Source of the DNA: Chloroflexota bacterium
GTDB lineage: Bacteria; Chloroflexota; UBA6077; FW602-bin22
DNA length: 64,000 nucleotides
NCBI GenBank assembly: GCA_004297775.1
Contig: SCUE01000017.1
Coordinates: forward strand, 1 to 64,000
Direction: 5' to 3'
In this document: positions 16,367 to 24,212 of the stretch, in pieces
How positions within the stretch are numbered: the stretch's first letter is position 1
How the letters are laid out: the number at the start of each line of letters is the position of its first letter
Translations under genes and position numbers: made by a program
The notes under the pieces: generated by a model
Database searches by the model: none
The model's input: the letters and a program-made list of their open reading frames with translations, nothing else
What the model was told of the DNA's origin: nothing

Positions 16367-16795
16367 GTGGGCGCGGCTGGCGGCATAGGCACACCGTCGG
16401 CCGCGTTGGCCGCGTTCCAGATGGGCGCGGCGTACGTCGTGACCGGGTCGGTCAATCAGTCATGCCTCGAAGCCAGCACCTCGGCGCACAGCAAGGCGTT
16501 GCTGGCCGAGGCCGATCTTGCCGACGTCATGATGGCGCCCGCCGCTGACATGTTCGAAATGGGCGTGAAGGTACAGCTCCTGAAGCGAGGAACGCTGTTC
16601 CCGGTGCGCGCGCAGCGGTTGTACGAGCTGTACCGCGACTTCGACGGGATCGAAGCGCTTCCCGCGTCCGAGCGCGATCGCCTCGAGCGGCAACTCTTCC
16701 GTCGCGGACTCAATGACGTAGGGCGACGCCGGACGGTTCGCGCGCTACCGGCCGACGCCGCTCGACAGTTAGCGCCGGCACTCATCTACGGATAG
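16367..16795 (+). pseudogene. PfaD-type enoyl reductase, fragment
   Basis: Reading plus, the frame carries a clear PfaD segment. It has Gly-Gly-Ile-Gly-Thr-Pro-Ser-Ala-Ala, Gly-Ala-Ala-Tyr-Val-Val-Thr-Gly-Ser-Val-Asn-Gln, Met-Met-Ala-Pro-Ala-Ala-Asp-Met-Phe-Glu-Met-Gly-Val-Lys-Val-Gln and Lys-Arg-Gly-Thr-Leu-Phe-Pro-Val-Arg-Ala. PfaD is the FMN-dependent enoyl reductase that works in trans with polyunsaturated-fatty-acid and polyketide synthases, and it is normally over 500 residues. Only about 120 conserved residues remain. The N-terminal barrel is missing, and the C-terminus ends early after Leu-Asn-Asp-Val-Gly. The open frame upstream to 16061 is antisense to the PPTase fragment and is not PfaD-like. 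No PKS or PUFA synthase gene is nearby. Confidence 0.72.
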
Positions 16796-17136
16796 CCGTC
16801 GATCTCCAGGTAATCGGTGAATCGGATCCGATCGGGACTCGGCGCGGCCAGGAACGGCGCGATCGCCGCCTCGTACCGCAGAAACGCCTCCGGACCGGGC
16901 AGCGGCTCGCTCTCGGTGCCGAAGAGCGCCTCGTGCGCCGCCTGGCTTTCGAAGACCCAGAGCATTGCGTGCTGACCCTTGCGGGCTTCCTTTACGCCGA
17001 TCAGGAAGCGCCGCTCGACCAACCCCGGCATCGCCAGGCCGAGTTCGGCAATCTCGCGGCGGACGACGCTTTCGAAGACGGCCCGATCGGCATCTGGCTT
17101 CAGGTCGAGTTCGTGGACCCCGATGATTCGCGCCAT
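16786..17136 (-). CDS. Dimeric alpha/beta-barrel-like small protein
   Basis: A 116-residue protein of ferredoxin-like appearance. It starts with Ile-Ile-Gly-Val-His-Glu-Leu-Asp-Leu and has a helix, a strand with Gln-His-Ala-Met-Leu-Trp-Val-Phe-Glu-Ser, then a helix and a closing strand with Phe-Thr-Asp-Tyr-Leu. This resembles stress-responsive A/B-barrel or monooxygenase-like small proteins. No catalytic residues are evident. It is the last gene of a minus-strand run behind RidA and a membrane-anchored protein. Its 3' end overlaps the stop of the pfaD fragment by ten bases. Confidence 0.65.
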   Translation of the reverse strand: MARIIGVHELDLKPDADRAVFESVVRREIAELGLAMPGLVERRFLIGVKEARKGQHAMLWVFESQAAHEALFGTESEPLPGPEAFLRYEAAIAPFLAAPSPDRIRFTDYLEIDGYP

Positions 17137-17170
17137 CTGAGAAGCCGAGAATACCTCATTCGCTTCCGAA

Positions 17171-17665
17171 TTATCCGCCCGAATGGACGCTATCGCTCAG
17201 GCGGCCGAGCGCCTGGGCAAGTGCCGCGGTCCGCGCGCGAACCTCGGCGGCGGCCAGATCGAGGCGACCGTCGGCGAGGCGCTTGTCGATGCGGGTCTGC
17301 GTCTCATCGATCATTGCCGAGAAGGCGCGGACGGCGTCGCGCGCCGGCCGCGTCGGTGCCCCGTCGTCGCTTCGCGCCAGCGTGGCCGCCCGCCGGAGTC
17401 GTTCGACCGCCTCGCGAATGGCCGCGTCGTCATTGGCCGCCGCTCCGTCGACGATCGCGCCATAGGCGATCATCACCTGAGCTGCACGGTCGAGGAGCGC
17501 CAGTGTTGCCGGGTTCATTGGCGCGGCGACCGGTCCGGGTGATCGCGCCGGCCGACTCCCTCGTTCGCGCCGAAACCGGATCGTGAGCAGTGCCCCGATC
17601 GCCGCGCCGATCACGGCGCCGATCGCGCCGCCGGTCAGCGCGGTGGGGAGGGCGTCCGGTTCCAT
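17171..17665 (-). CDS. Hypothetical membrane-anchored helical protein
   Basis: A 164-residue protein with one glycine-rich membrane segment at about residues 10-29, an Arg-rich stop-transfer stretch (Arg-Phe-Arg-Arg-Glu-Arg), and a long Ala/Arg/Asp-rich helical domain probably facing the cytoplasm. I do not recognise the family. It follows the RidA gene after nine bases and precedes the small alpha/beta-barrel gene, so all three are likely one transcript. Confidence 0.6.
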   Translation of the reverse strand: MEPDALPTALTGGAIGAVIGAAIGALLTIRFRRERGSRPARSPGPVAAPMNPATLALLDRAAQVMIAYGAIVDGAAANDDAAIREAVERLRRAATLARSDDGAPTRPARDAVRAFSAMIDETQTRIDKRLADGRLDLAAAEVRARTAALAQALGRLSDSVHSGG

Positions 17666-17674
17666 CGCGGCCGG

Positions 17675-18073
17675 TCAGGCGCCGCCGCTACTGACGATCG
17701 CCTCCGCCTCGATCTCGACCAGCATCGCCGGGTCGATCAGGGCACTCACCTGCACCATCGTCGCGGCCGGCCGGATCGAGCCGAAGAATGTGCCGTGCGC
17801 GCGCCCGATCGCCTCCCACTCCGTGATATTCGTGACGTACATCCGCGTCCGAACGACGTCGGCCATCGTCGCGCCGGCGTTCGCCAGCGCCTGCTCGACG
17901 TTCCGGAGTGTCTGCATCGTCTGCGCGTAGCAATCGCCGACGCCGACGATCTCGCCATCGGGCCCGGTCGCGGTCGTGCCGGATACGTGGATGACATCGC
18001 CGACGCGCACCGCGCGGGAGTACCCGACGATCGGTTCCCACGGCGCGCCGCTGGATATGAGCTGTCGTTTCAT
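17675..18073 (-). CDS. RidA family protein (enamine/imine deaminase type)
   Basis: A 132-residue RidA/YjgF/UK114 protein. RidA enzymes hydrolyse reactive enamine and imine intermediates made by PLP enzymes. Visible landmarks are [15 protein letters not shown], a helix with [10 protein letters not shown], and the signature [10 protein letters not shown], which carries the Arg that binds the carboxylate. The C-terminal Glu in Val-Glu-Ile-Glu-Ala is also present. The frame opens at 18199, but ATG 18073 has the family N-terminus and a TACGAT box 6 bases upstream. It is divergent from a Gfo/Idh gene with only 40 bases between. Confidence 0.9.
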   Translation of the reverse strand: MKRQLISSGAPWEPIVGYSRAVRVGDVIHVSGTTATGPDGEIVGVGDCYAQTMQTLRNVEQALANAGATMADVVRTRMYVTNITEWEAIGRAHGTFFGSIRPAATMVQVSALIDPAMLVEIEAEAIVSSGGA

Positions 18074-18079
18074 TCCGTC

Positions 18080-18085
18080 ATCGTA
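18080..18085 (-). promoter_or_regulatory. -10 hexamer TACGAT, leaderless arrangement for RidA
   Basis: TACGAT on the minus strand ends 6 bases before the ATG at 18073. The divergent Gfo/Idh gene has a weaker CATGAT 7 bases before its own ATG, so both genes may start transcription within this 40-base gap. Confidence 0.5.
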
Positions 18086-18113
18086 CCCAACCGAACATGG
18101 CATGATGCGTCGC

Positions 18114-19157
18114 ATGATCGAAAATATTCGCTGGGCACTTCTCGGGACTGGCCGCCACCCGGAGATGCGGATCGCGCCGGCCATGACGGCCGCGAGCAAC
18201 GCATCGCTGCGCGGCGTCTGGACGCGCGATCGCGATCGAGCCGCGGCGTTCGCCGGCCGCCACGGGGCCGAGATCGCCTACCGATCGCTCGACGAGGCTC
18301 TGGCGGACGTGGCGGTCGATGCCGTCTTCGTCGCGACGCCGAACAACCTGCACGCCGAACATACGATCCGCGCGTTGCTTGCCGGAAAGCACGTTCTCGT
18401 CGAAAAGCCGATGGCCGTCAGCGCGGTGGAGGCTCGCGCGATGGTCGCGGCCGCGCGCGAGGCCGATCGCATCCTCGGCGTCGGCTACCACATGCGCCAC
18501 CATGCGGTGCTCGCCGAGGCGGCGCGTATCGTCCTGTCCGGTGAGGTTGGCGAGCCGATCTACGCGACCGCGTCATTCGTTCTGCACTCGTTCGCGCCAC
18601 CGTCGATGCCGAACAGTCCCTGGAAGAGCGATCCGGCGGCCATGGGTGGCGGCGGCGCACTGATGGGAATGGGCGTTCACGTCGTCGATCTCCTGCGGAC
18701 CTTGATCGGCCGCGAGATTCGCGCCGTCACGGCGATGAGCGACGGCCAGCGCGACGAGCGACCGCTCGATCGGCTCGCCCAGGTGTGCTTCGAGTTCGAC
18801 GGCGGCGTCGAGGCGCATTTCGTCTGCTCGGGTCGCTATCCATTCGCCCGGAACGACGCGGTCATCTACTGCGCCAGCGGTCGAGTCCTGGCAAAGGACA
18901 GCGTCGACATGAATCCCGGCCACGGCTCGCTCGAGGTGATGACGCCGACCTCAGACGGCCACGCGGTCCGCTTCGTCGAGGCGCCGGTCGCGAATCACTT
19001 CACGGTCGAGATCGAAGCCTTCGGGAACGCCGTCGCGAGCGGTCAACGGTTCCGCGCCGACGGAACCGATGGCCTGCGCGCGGTCGAGGCGACCGACGCG
19101 ATCATCGCGTCGTTGTGGCAAGCGAAGAGAATGGAGGTCGAGCGCCGGGATGCATGA
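18114..19157 (+). CDS. Gfo/Idh/MocA family oxidoreductase
   Basis: A 347-residue NAD(P)-dependent oxidoreductase of sugars, inositols or their derivatives. The N-terminal Rossmann domain begins Trp-Ala-Leu-Leu-Gly-Thr-Gly-Arg and contains [10 protein letters not shown]. The core motif Glu-Lys-Pro-Met-Ala carries the catalytic Lys. The C-terminal alpha/beta domain has [16 protein letters not shown], where His would be catalytic. The frame opens upstream at 17976, but that part is antisense to RidA, so ATG 18114 is used. The substrate is unknown. Confidence 0.9.
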   Translation: MIENIRWALLGTGRHPEMRIAPAMTAASNASLRGVWTRDRDRAAAFAGRHGAEIAYRSLDEALADVAVDAVFVATPNNLHAEHTIRALLAGKHVLVEKPMAVSAVEARAMVAAAREADRILGVGYHMRHHAVLAEAARIVLSGEVGEPIYATASFVLHSFAPPSMPNSPWKSDPAAMGGGGALMGMGVHVVDLLRTLIGREIRAVTAMSDGQRDERPLDRLAQVCFEFDGGVEAHFVCSGRYPFARNDAVIYCASGRVLAKDSVDMNPGHGSLEVMTPTSDGHAVRFVEAPVANHFTVEIEAFGNAVASGQRFRADGTDGLRAVEATDAIIASLWQAKRMEVERRDA

Positions 19158-19160
19158 CGA

Positions 19161-19193
19161 CGATCGCGCGGACTGACGGCATCCGCGCGATCG
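19161..19193. terminator. Perfect 12-bp inverted repeat between convergent genes
   Basis: CGATCGCGCGGA pairs exactly with TCCGCGCGATCG across a 9-base loop, just after the Gfo/Idh stop and before the end of the exporter operon. There is no T-run on either side, so it may be a structural or Rho-type end rather than a classical intrinsic terminator. Confidence 0.45.
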
Positions 19194-19262
19194 ACTGGCG
19201 ATGACTGCCGACCACGCGTCAGCGCGCGGTCGAACACCGCGGGTTGCATGCCCGATCAGGGG

Positions 19263-19994
19263 TTACTCGCGCCGAAACCGCAGCCGCGCAGTCATTCCTG
19301 GTCGTAGCTCCACGTCAGCGCGGTCGAGCGTGATCGTGATCGGATAGTGCGTGTCGCCGGTGGCCGAAAGGCGCGGCGTCATCGTTACGCTTGTGACTCG
19401 GCCGCCGAATCGGCTTCGCTCGCCCAGGGCGTCGATCGAGATCTCGGCTGCCTGTCCGACGCGCACGCTCGCGATCTGGTACTCGTCGATGTCGGTCGTC
19501 TCGATCTCATAGCTCGAAAGGTCGCCGACCTGGCCGATTTCGCTGCCCGGTAGCAGTCCGTCGCCGATACGCGCGGTCAGCGACAGTAGCGTTCCAGCGA
19601 ACGGTGCGACAACGACATCGACCGTACCGCCGGCCGACTCCACGCGCGCGATCTCCTCGCGATCGTTCACCGACGCGCCGGCGGCGACGCGGGCCGACCG
19701 GACCGTTCCCCCCGTCAGCGTCACCAGTCGCGCGAACTTCGCGGGAACGACCTTGCCGCGGGCATCGTACGGCATGGCGGTTGGACGGACCGGCGTCGGT
19801 GGCGGCGCGGTGGCGCCGCCGTAGGCGGACCATCCCCCGATCACCAGCGCGAGCGCGGCCACGATCGCGATCCAGAGTCGCGACCGGTGCCAGAGGGATC
19901 GACGCGACGCTGCGAGGGGCGGCGAAGGCAACGTCGGCGCGGTTGAAGCGAGCGGATCGGCGACATCAGGCGGATGCTTCACGTGCCACTCCAT
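19263..19994 (-). CDS. Membrane fusion protein of an ABC exporter (HlyD/MacA-like)
   Basis: A 243-residue periplasm/outside-facing adaptor. One membrane segment lies at about residues 40-60 after a 35-residue cytoplasmic lead. A short barrel-sandwich (biotinyl-lipoyl-like) hybrid domain follows, with Gly-Gly-Thr-Val-Asp-Val-Val-Val-Ala-Pro-Phe-Ala-Gly-Thr. A beta-barrel with Arg-Val-Gly-Gln-Ala-Ala-Glu-Ile comes next, and it closes with Leu-Arg-Pro-Gly-Met-Thr-Ala-Arg-Leu. It is short for the family and lacks a long coiled-coil hairpin. Its start overlaps the ATPase gene by 29 bases. With the permease it forms a MacAB-like three-gene exporter. Confidence 0.82.
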   Translation of the reverse strand: MEWHVKHPPDVADPLASTAPTLPSPPLAASRRSLWHRSRLWIAIVAALALVIGGWSAYGGATAPPPTPVRPTAMPYDARGKVVPAKFARLVTLTGGTVRSARVAAGASVNDREEIARVESAGGTVDVVVAPFAGTLLSLTARIGDGLLPGSEIGQVGDLSSYEIETTDIDEYQIASVRVGQAAEISIDALGERSRFGGRVTSVTMTPRLSATGDTHYPITITLDRADVELRPGMTARLRFRRE

Positions 19995-20637
19995 CGCGAA
20001 GTTCGTAGTGGTGATCGGCGATCGCGGCCATCTCCAGGTCGTGCGTCACCATCACGATCGTGTGTCCGGCGTCGTTCAGGCGTCGGAAAAGATTGACGAT
20101 TTGTGTCTTGTCGACCGAGTGAAGCGCGCCAGTCGGCTCGTCGGCCAGGATGATGCTCGGGCGATTGGCGACCGCGCGGGCGAGCGCGACGCGCTGCCTT
20201 TCGCCGCCAGAGAGCCGAGACGGCGCGAAGTGGATGCGCTCTTCGAGTCCGACCTCGCGAAGCACCTGTCGCGCCCGTTCGAACCGCTCGACCACCGGGA
20301 CGCCGGCGGCCTCGAGGGGCACCGCGACGTTTTCGATGGCCGTCAACAGCGAAACAAGATGGAATCGCTGGAACACGAAACCAAGCGTATCGAGCCGCAG
20401 TCGCGTTCGCTCGGCGTCCGTGAGCGCGACGACATCGATGCCATTCAGTCGGATCGACCCGCAAGTCGGCCGATCGAGGCAACCAATCAACTGAAGCAGC
20501 GTCGATTTCCCGGACCCCGACGGGCCGGTGACGGCCACGAACTCGGCGTCGCCGATCGTCATGGTCACTTCCCGTAGCGCGACGACCGGAAACTCGCCCA
20601 TCTGGTAGACGCGCCAGACGTTCGTCAACTCGATCAT
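19966..20637 (-). CDS. ABC exporter ATPase (MacB/LolD-like)
   Basis: A 223-residue ATPase. Walker A is Gly-Pro-Ser-Gly-Ser-Gly-Lys-Ser-Thr, the Q-loop is Phe-Val-Phe-Gln-Arg-Phe, the signature is Leu-Ser-Gly-Gly-Glu-Arg-Gln-Arg, and Walker B is Ile-Ile-Leu-Ala-Asp-Glu-Pro-Thr-Gly-Ala-Leu, with His in Val-Thr-His-Asp. The Asp-Glu-Pro-Thr-Gly sequence is typical of the LolD/MacB group that powers FtsX-type permeases by mechanotransmission. The frame continues to 20814, but ATG 20637 lies two bases after the permease stop and starts the usual Met-Ile-Glu-Leu-Thr. The order is permease, ATPase, adaptor. Confidence 0.92.
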   Translation of the reverse strand: MIELTNVWRVYQMGEFPVVALREVTMTIGDAEFVAVTGPSGSGKSTLLQLIGCLDRPTCGSIRLNGIDVVALTDAERTRLRLDTLGFVFQRFHLVSLLTAIENVAVPLEAAGVPVVERFERARQVLREVGLEERIHFAPSRLSGGERQRVALARAVANRPSIILADEPTGALHSVDKTQIVNLFRRLNDAGHTIVMVTHDLEMAAIADHHYELRDGVAREASA

Positions 20638-20639
20638 CG

Positions 20640-21854
20640 TTACGCCTCGCGCAGCACGTCGGCCGGCTCGACACTGAGAGCGCGCCGGGCGGGAAACCAG
20701 CCGGCCAGCAGCCCGATGACGAGCGCAATTGCCGTGACGGCCAGGTATTGAGTCGCCTGAGCGTGGTAGAGGGTATCGACGCCGAGGATGTCGGCATACA
20801 GGCGGTCGAGCCACACGCTCATCGCGGTGCCAACGATTGCGCCAACGATCGCGCCCGCCCCGGTGACGAGTAGCGCCTCGCCGATGACGATGCCGATGAT
20901 TGTCCTGTTTGGCACGCCGACGGCGCGAAGAGTCCCGAATTCGATGCGTCGCTCGGCGACCGAACGCATCAGCATCGAACTGACGAACACGCCGGCGATG
21001 AACAGGGCGATGCCGCTAATGAGGCCCATGAACACCATGCCGCTAGCGTTGGCGGCCTGGGCGCCTTCGATCAGCCGATTGCGGTCCCACACGTCGATGT
21101 TGTCAAGGTTCTCGACGTAACGCCGTGAGGCCGCGTCCGGATCGCTGGCGTCGACCAGGATTATGTTCGCGAAGTCGGAGAGTCCGCCCAGATCGCGCAG
21201 CGTCGCCATATCCAGGAACGCGGTGCCCTCGCCGAGGAATCCGACGCCGCGCAGCCGCCCGATGCCCACGATCGAGAGGCGTCGGTTGTCGAGGGTCAAC
21301 GTGTCGCCGACGGCCAGCCCCTTTTCCTTGGCGAGCTTGCGCCCGATCACGACTTCGCCGGGCCGTCGGATCCAGCGGCCGGATCGGATTTGCGTGGCGT
21401 CCCGGATCGCCTCGGCGTCGCCCTCCACGCCGACGACCGCGACGAGCTCGGTCTTCTTGTCGCGGCGCGGACCGTCGGTGGAGCGTTCGAGCTGCCAGGT
21501 CACGACGCCAAGAACGCCGCGTGTCTCCGGCATTCCGCGGATCTGCCCCATCGCCTGACGGGCGTTCTTGATCGTTCCCGGACCCTCGCCGGGAAGGATC
21601 GGGACCATCACCCCGCCGCGTCGGGTGATGTAGAGATCGGTGCCCGACTCGACGTAGTCCTGGACGTAGATCCAGATCGAGCCTTCGGCCATGAACAGGA
21701 GCATCAGGACGAGACCGAGTGCGCCTCCGACGCTCAAGATCATTCCGACGGTACCGCGCCAGCGTCGCAGGGTCGTTCGGACCGCCAGCGGTTGGCCGAA
21801 CGCCCACGGAATCTCGCCGTTGGCGTGCCGCGCGATTTGCGTCAGGCCGAACAT
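20640..21854 (-). CDS. FtsX/MacB-type ABC permease
   Basis: A 404-residue permease of the MacB/FtsX family. It has one N-terminal membrane helix at about residues 38-58, a large extracytoplasmic domain (residues 60-265) with the MacB_PCD pattern (Gly-Glu-Val-Val-Ile-Gly-Arg-Lys-Leu-Ala), and three C-terminal helices. The closing Phe-Pro-Ala-Arg-Arg-Ala-Leu-Ser-Val-Glu-Pro-Ala-Asp-Val-Leu-Arg is the diagnostic end of FtsX-domain permeases. The exported compound, possibly an antibiotic, lipid or peptide, is unknown. It is the first gene of the operon. An inverted repeat spans its start codon. Confidence 0.92.
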   Translation of the reverse strand: MFGLTQIARHANGEIPWAFGQPLAVRTTLRRWRGTVGMILSVGGALGLVLMLLFMAEGSIWIYVQDYVESGTDLYITRRGGVMVPILPGEGPGTIKNARQAMGQIRGMPETRGVLGVVTWQLERSTDGPRRDKKTELVAVVGVEGDAEAIRDATQIRSGRWIRRPGEVVIGRKLAKEKGLAVGDTLTLDNRRLSIVGIGRLRGVGFLGEGTAFLDMATLRDLGGLSDFANIILVDASDPDAASRRYVENLDNIDVWDRNRLIEGAQAANASGMVFMGLISGIALFIAGVFVSSMLMRSVAERRIEFGTLRAVGVPNRTIIGIVIGEALLVTGAGAIVGAIVGTAMSVWLDRLYADILGVDTLYHAQATQYLAVTAIALVIGLLAGWFPARRALSVEPADVLREA

Positions 21855-21870
21855 TTAGGCAACACTAAAT
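21853..21870. promoter_or_regulatory. Inverted repeat over the exporter operon start
   Basis: ATTTAG and CTAAAT form a perfect 6-bp inverted repeat with a 6-base gap, overlapping the first ATG of the permease. It could be an operator. A TANNNT-type sequence lies in the same place on the minus strand. Confidence 0.3.
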
Positions 21871-22051
21871 CTTCCGACGATGGCCGTCAACTGATTCCGG
21901 CGCGCGCGGAGCGAACAGGGAATCGGGATGCCACGAGCCGCCATCGAAGTCCGAACATGGGAGGCGGACTCTTCTTCTCGACCTAAACCCTGCCAACCCG
22001 ACTGCAACCCCGCTCCGCCCGACGATGCCCGACTGGGGGATCTTTCTCGCG

Positions 22052-22315
22052 TCAGGCGGATACGGTCGGGCGGCGGGTCAGGCGCGCGCGGCCGTTCTTG
22101 GGTGCGTCCGCCGCCAGGGCGCGGTCGACGAGATGCTGACCCTCGGCGATTTCGGTGCGGTTGCCGTGACCGTCGGCTCGCACGAGCACGGTGCGCAACA
22201 CGATCGTCAGGCCGTTGCGGATAACTTCCTCACGCACGGCCGCCAGCGCCTCGCGCTCGGTTCGGAACGCGGCGGAGAGGTTCAGGGAGTCGTCTCGCCA
22301 GAGTTCGTAGACCAT
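22052..22315 (-). CDS. Small conserved hypothetical protein
   Basis: An 87-residue protein that begins Met-Val-Tyr-Glu-Leu-Trp-Arg-Asp, followed by Phe-Arg-Thr-Glu-Arg-Glu-Ala-Leu-Ala-Ala-Val-Arg. I recall this opening from a family of short, widespread proteins in Chloroflexi and Actinobacteria with no assigned role. A pair of strands and a Lys/Arg-rich tail complete it. The TAGCCT box ends 6 bases before the ATG, and AAGGAG is also present further upstream. Confidence 0.65.
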   Translation of the reverse strand: MVYELWRDDSLNLSAAFRTEREALAAVREEVIRNGLTIVLRTVLVRADGHGNRTEIAEGQHLVDRALAADAPKNGRARLTRRPTVSA

Positions 22316-22321
22316 GAAGCA

Positions 22322-22327
22322 AGGCTA
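22322..22327 (-). promoter_or_regulatory. -10 hexamer TAGCCT before the 87-residue protein gene
   Basis: On the minus strand TAGCCT ends 6 bases before ATG 22315, compatible with leaderless transcription. An AAGGAG sequence 12 bases upstream of the ATG is an alternative reading as a ribosome site. Confidence 0.4.
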
Positions 22328-22371
22328 CTCCTTCCCGAGTTGTCTCGACGATCGGCTGCGGGACGAGTGCG

Positions 22372-22986
22372 TTACGCTCTCCGGCCAACGACGGCGCTCG
22401 CGGCAACAGGCAGTCGGAGGATACCCCCGCCAGCGATCCATGCAACAACCCCGACGATCACCCAGACGCCGAGACTGCCGAGGTAGATACCGAGGCCGTT
22501 AGCCGCCTCGGCGCCGGTCGTCGTGGCCAAGACGATGAACGCCAGACCGAGGTCGCCGACGAATGTCCACAGATCGTCCGCCAGCGCGATCGCGCGTCCA
22601 ACCGCTAGCGCGACGAGCGTCGCCGCGATAATCCAGAGGCCCAGCGTCGTGCCGAACGACCAGACAGAACGAGAGTCCGATCGTGCGCGGCCACGGCTCA
22701 ACGTTTCGACGCGCGCGCGGCCGAAGCCGACCGCCGCGATGCTGACGTCTGGATCGCCGATGAGTGTCGCGGGACGAGCCAGCCGGGACAATTCCGCGAG
22801 GCGCGCCTGCAATTCAATCGGCGCTTCGACGCGCAGAACCGACGCGGCCAGCGTATTCACGCGCTCGACGGATCGGGCGAACGAGGCACACGCGGGACAG
22901 GTCGCGACGTGAGCGCTGGCCGCATCGCTGAGCGAACCGTCCGGCACGAGGAGCACGTGGCGCGTGAATTCACAGGTGACGCTCAC
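22372..22986 (-). CDS. Anti-sigma factor with zinc-finger-like motif
   Basis: A 204-residue membrane protein. The cytoplasmic N-terminus has His26-x3-Cys30-x2-Cys33, the ZAS motif of anti-sigma factors that hold ECF sigma factors inactive. A basic linker leads to about two hydrophobic regions (around residues 95-125 and 140-185). GTG 22986 overlaps the sigma-factor stop as GTGA, giving translational coupling and matched levels of sigma and anti-sigma. The frame runs upstream to 23220 within the sigma gene, which is antisense noise. The signal sensed is unknown, but the divergent PspC and LiaF-like genes suggest envelope stress. Confidence 0.8.
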   Translation of the reverse strand: MSVTCEFTRHVLLVPDGSLSDAASAHVATCPACASFARSVERVNTLAASVLRVEAPIELQARLAELSRLARPATLIGDPDVSIAAVGFGRARVETLSRGRARSDSRSVWSFGTTLGLWIIAATLVALAVGRAIALADDLWTFVGDLGLAFIVLATTTGAEAANGLGIYLGSLGVWVIVGVVAWIAGGGILRLPVAASAVVGRRA

Positions 22987-23564
22987 AGTGCCTCCTCGAA
23001 CGCCCGCAATCGCTCCGTCAACTTCGCCTTGCCGCGATGAATGTGGCTCTTCACGGTATTTATCGGAACGCCCATGACATCGGCAATGTCTTCGTATCGC
23101 ATGTCCTCGAAGTAGTGCAAGGTCAGCGCTAATCTCTGCGCTTCGGCAAGGTCCGCGATCGCGTCGCGCACGGCGTTTCGCGATGCCTGAAGGTCCAGGT
23201 GCGACTCGGGTTGGCTCCATCGGTCGCTATCCACCAGAAAGTCGGCACTCGTGCCGCCGTCGTCGTCGATCGGCGCGTCGAGCGATATGGCTCCGCGGCC
23301 GCGCCGTCGCAGCGCGTCGAGGCAGATGTTCGTCGTCAGGCGATACAGCCAGGTCGTGAACTTCGTGTCGCCGCGATACGTGCCGATCGACCGCATCAGG
23401 CGGATGAACGCCTCCTGCGTCGCGTCGGCCGCGTCGGCCGGTTCTTTCATGACTGTCAACGCGATGCTGTACACGTACGTCTGCTGCCCTTCGATCAGCG
23501 ATCCGATCGCCCGCCCATCCCCGGCCTGCGCCCGCCAGATGAGATCAGCACGCGGTTCCGCCAC
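22983..23564 (-). CDS. ECF-type RNA polymerase sigma factor
   Basis: A 193-residue sigma-70 family factor of the ECF type, with only regions 2 and 4. Region 2 has Ala-Asp-Ala-Ala-Asp-Ala-Thr-Gln-Glu-Ala-Phe-Ile-Arg and Lys-Phe-Thr-Thr-Trp-Leu-Tyr-Arg-Leu. Region 4 has Leu-Thr-Leu-His-Tyr-Phe-Glu-Asp-Met-Arg-Tyr-Glu-Asp-Ile and the helix-turn-helix Val-Pro-Ile-Asn-Thr-Val-Lys-Ser-His-Ile-His-Arg-Gly. It starts with GTG 23564 behind AGGAGAG. The anti-sigma gene follows with a 4-base overlap. The divergent gene pair begins 98 bases away and has an ECF-like promoter. Confidence 0.93.
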   Translation of the reverse strand: MAEPRADLIWRAQAGDGRAIGSLIEGQQTYVYSIALTVMKEPADAADATQEAFIRLMRSIGTYRGDTKFTTWLYRLTTNICLDALRRRGRGAISLDAPIDDDGGTSADFLVDSDRWSQPESHLDLQASRNAVRDAIADLAEAQRLALTLHYFEDMRYEDIADVMGVPINTVKSHIHRGKAKLTERLRAFEEAL

Positions 23565-23611
23565 CTCGTCGATCTCTCCTTACCTTGGACGTGGGCGGGG
23601 CAGCCCAGGTT

Positions 23612-23637
23612 GCAACAAACCCCGGGGTCGATCCGTC
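23612..23637 (+). promoter_or_regulatory. Candidate ECF-sigma promoter for the pspC-liaF-like operon
   Basis: GCAACA (compare the ECF -35 GGAAC) and CGTC (ECF -10) are separated by 16 bases, the usual ECF spacing, 26 bases before the ATG of the PspC gene. I infer control by the adjacent sigma factor. Confidence 0.4.
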
Positions 23638-23662
23638 GAACTGGCGACAGGAGGCGCGGACA

Positions 23663-24208
23663 ATGTACCAGGAAGATCCACGGCCCGGAAGACGCCGACT
23701 ATTCCGCAGCACTCGCGAACGTGTCTGGGCGGGCGTATGCGGAGGGCTCGCCGAGTACGTCGATATCGACCCGACGCTCATGCGGGTGATCTGGGTGGCG
23801 GCGGCCGTCCTAACCGGCGGACTGGCCATTCCGGCCTACATCGTCATGTGGGTCATCATGCCGCGCGACGAGGCACTGTGGGGAGCGCCGGTCGCTCCCG
23901 ATGCCGAGTCGCCGGTCACCGGCAGCACGGCAACGGCCGCGACTGAGGATGCGGGTTCGGCGACGGCGAAGTCCGATGGCCTCCCGCCTTTGCCGCCCCT
24001 GCCAAGAGCACGATGGCGTCCGCCGTCCAGTCCGGAAGACCGCGAGCGACGGCAGCGCGCGGTCGGACTGTTGCTCGTGGCGCTCGGAGCGATGTTCTTC
24101 GTCGGCCAACTCGGCATCTTCAGTTGGTGGAACTGGAGCGTGATGTGGCCGCTGATCCTCGTCGCGGTCGGCGTGGCGTTCCTCATTCGTCAATCTGATT
24201 GGAGGTGA
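23663..24208 (+). CDS. PspC-domain envelope stress protein
   Basis: A 181-residue protein. The N-terminal PspC domain has Arg-Glu-Arg-Val-Trp-Ala-Gly-Val-Cys-Gly-Gly-Leu-Ala-Glu-Tyr and Asp-Pro-Thr-Leu-Met-Arg-Val, then a hydrophobic helix ending Val-Met-Trp-Val-Ile-Met-Pro. A Pro-rich linker of about 50 residues follows, and then two close hydrophobic segments at the C-terminus of the LiaF/DUF5668 type. PspC proteins sense or buffer membrane stress. ATG 23663 is preceded by AGGAGG eight bases upstream, which decides the start although the frame is open from 23585. The next gene begins four bases after its stop. Confidence 0.88.
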   Translation: MYQEDPRPGRRRLFRSTRERVWAGVCGGLAEYVDIDPTLMRVIWVAAAVLTGGLAIPAYIVMWVIMPRDEALWGAPVAPDAESPVTGSTATAATEDAGSATAKSDGLPPLPPLPRARWRPPSSPEDRERRQRAVGLLLVALGAMFFVGQLGIFSWWNWSVMWPLILVAVGVAFLIRQSDWR

Positions 24209-24212
24209 TGAC

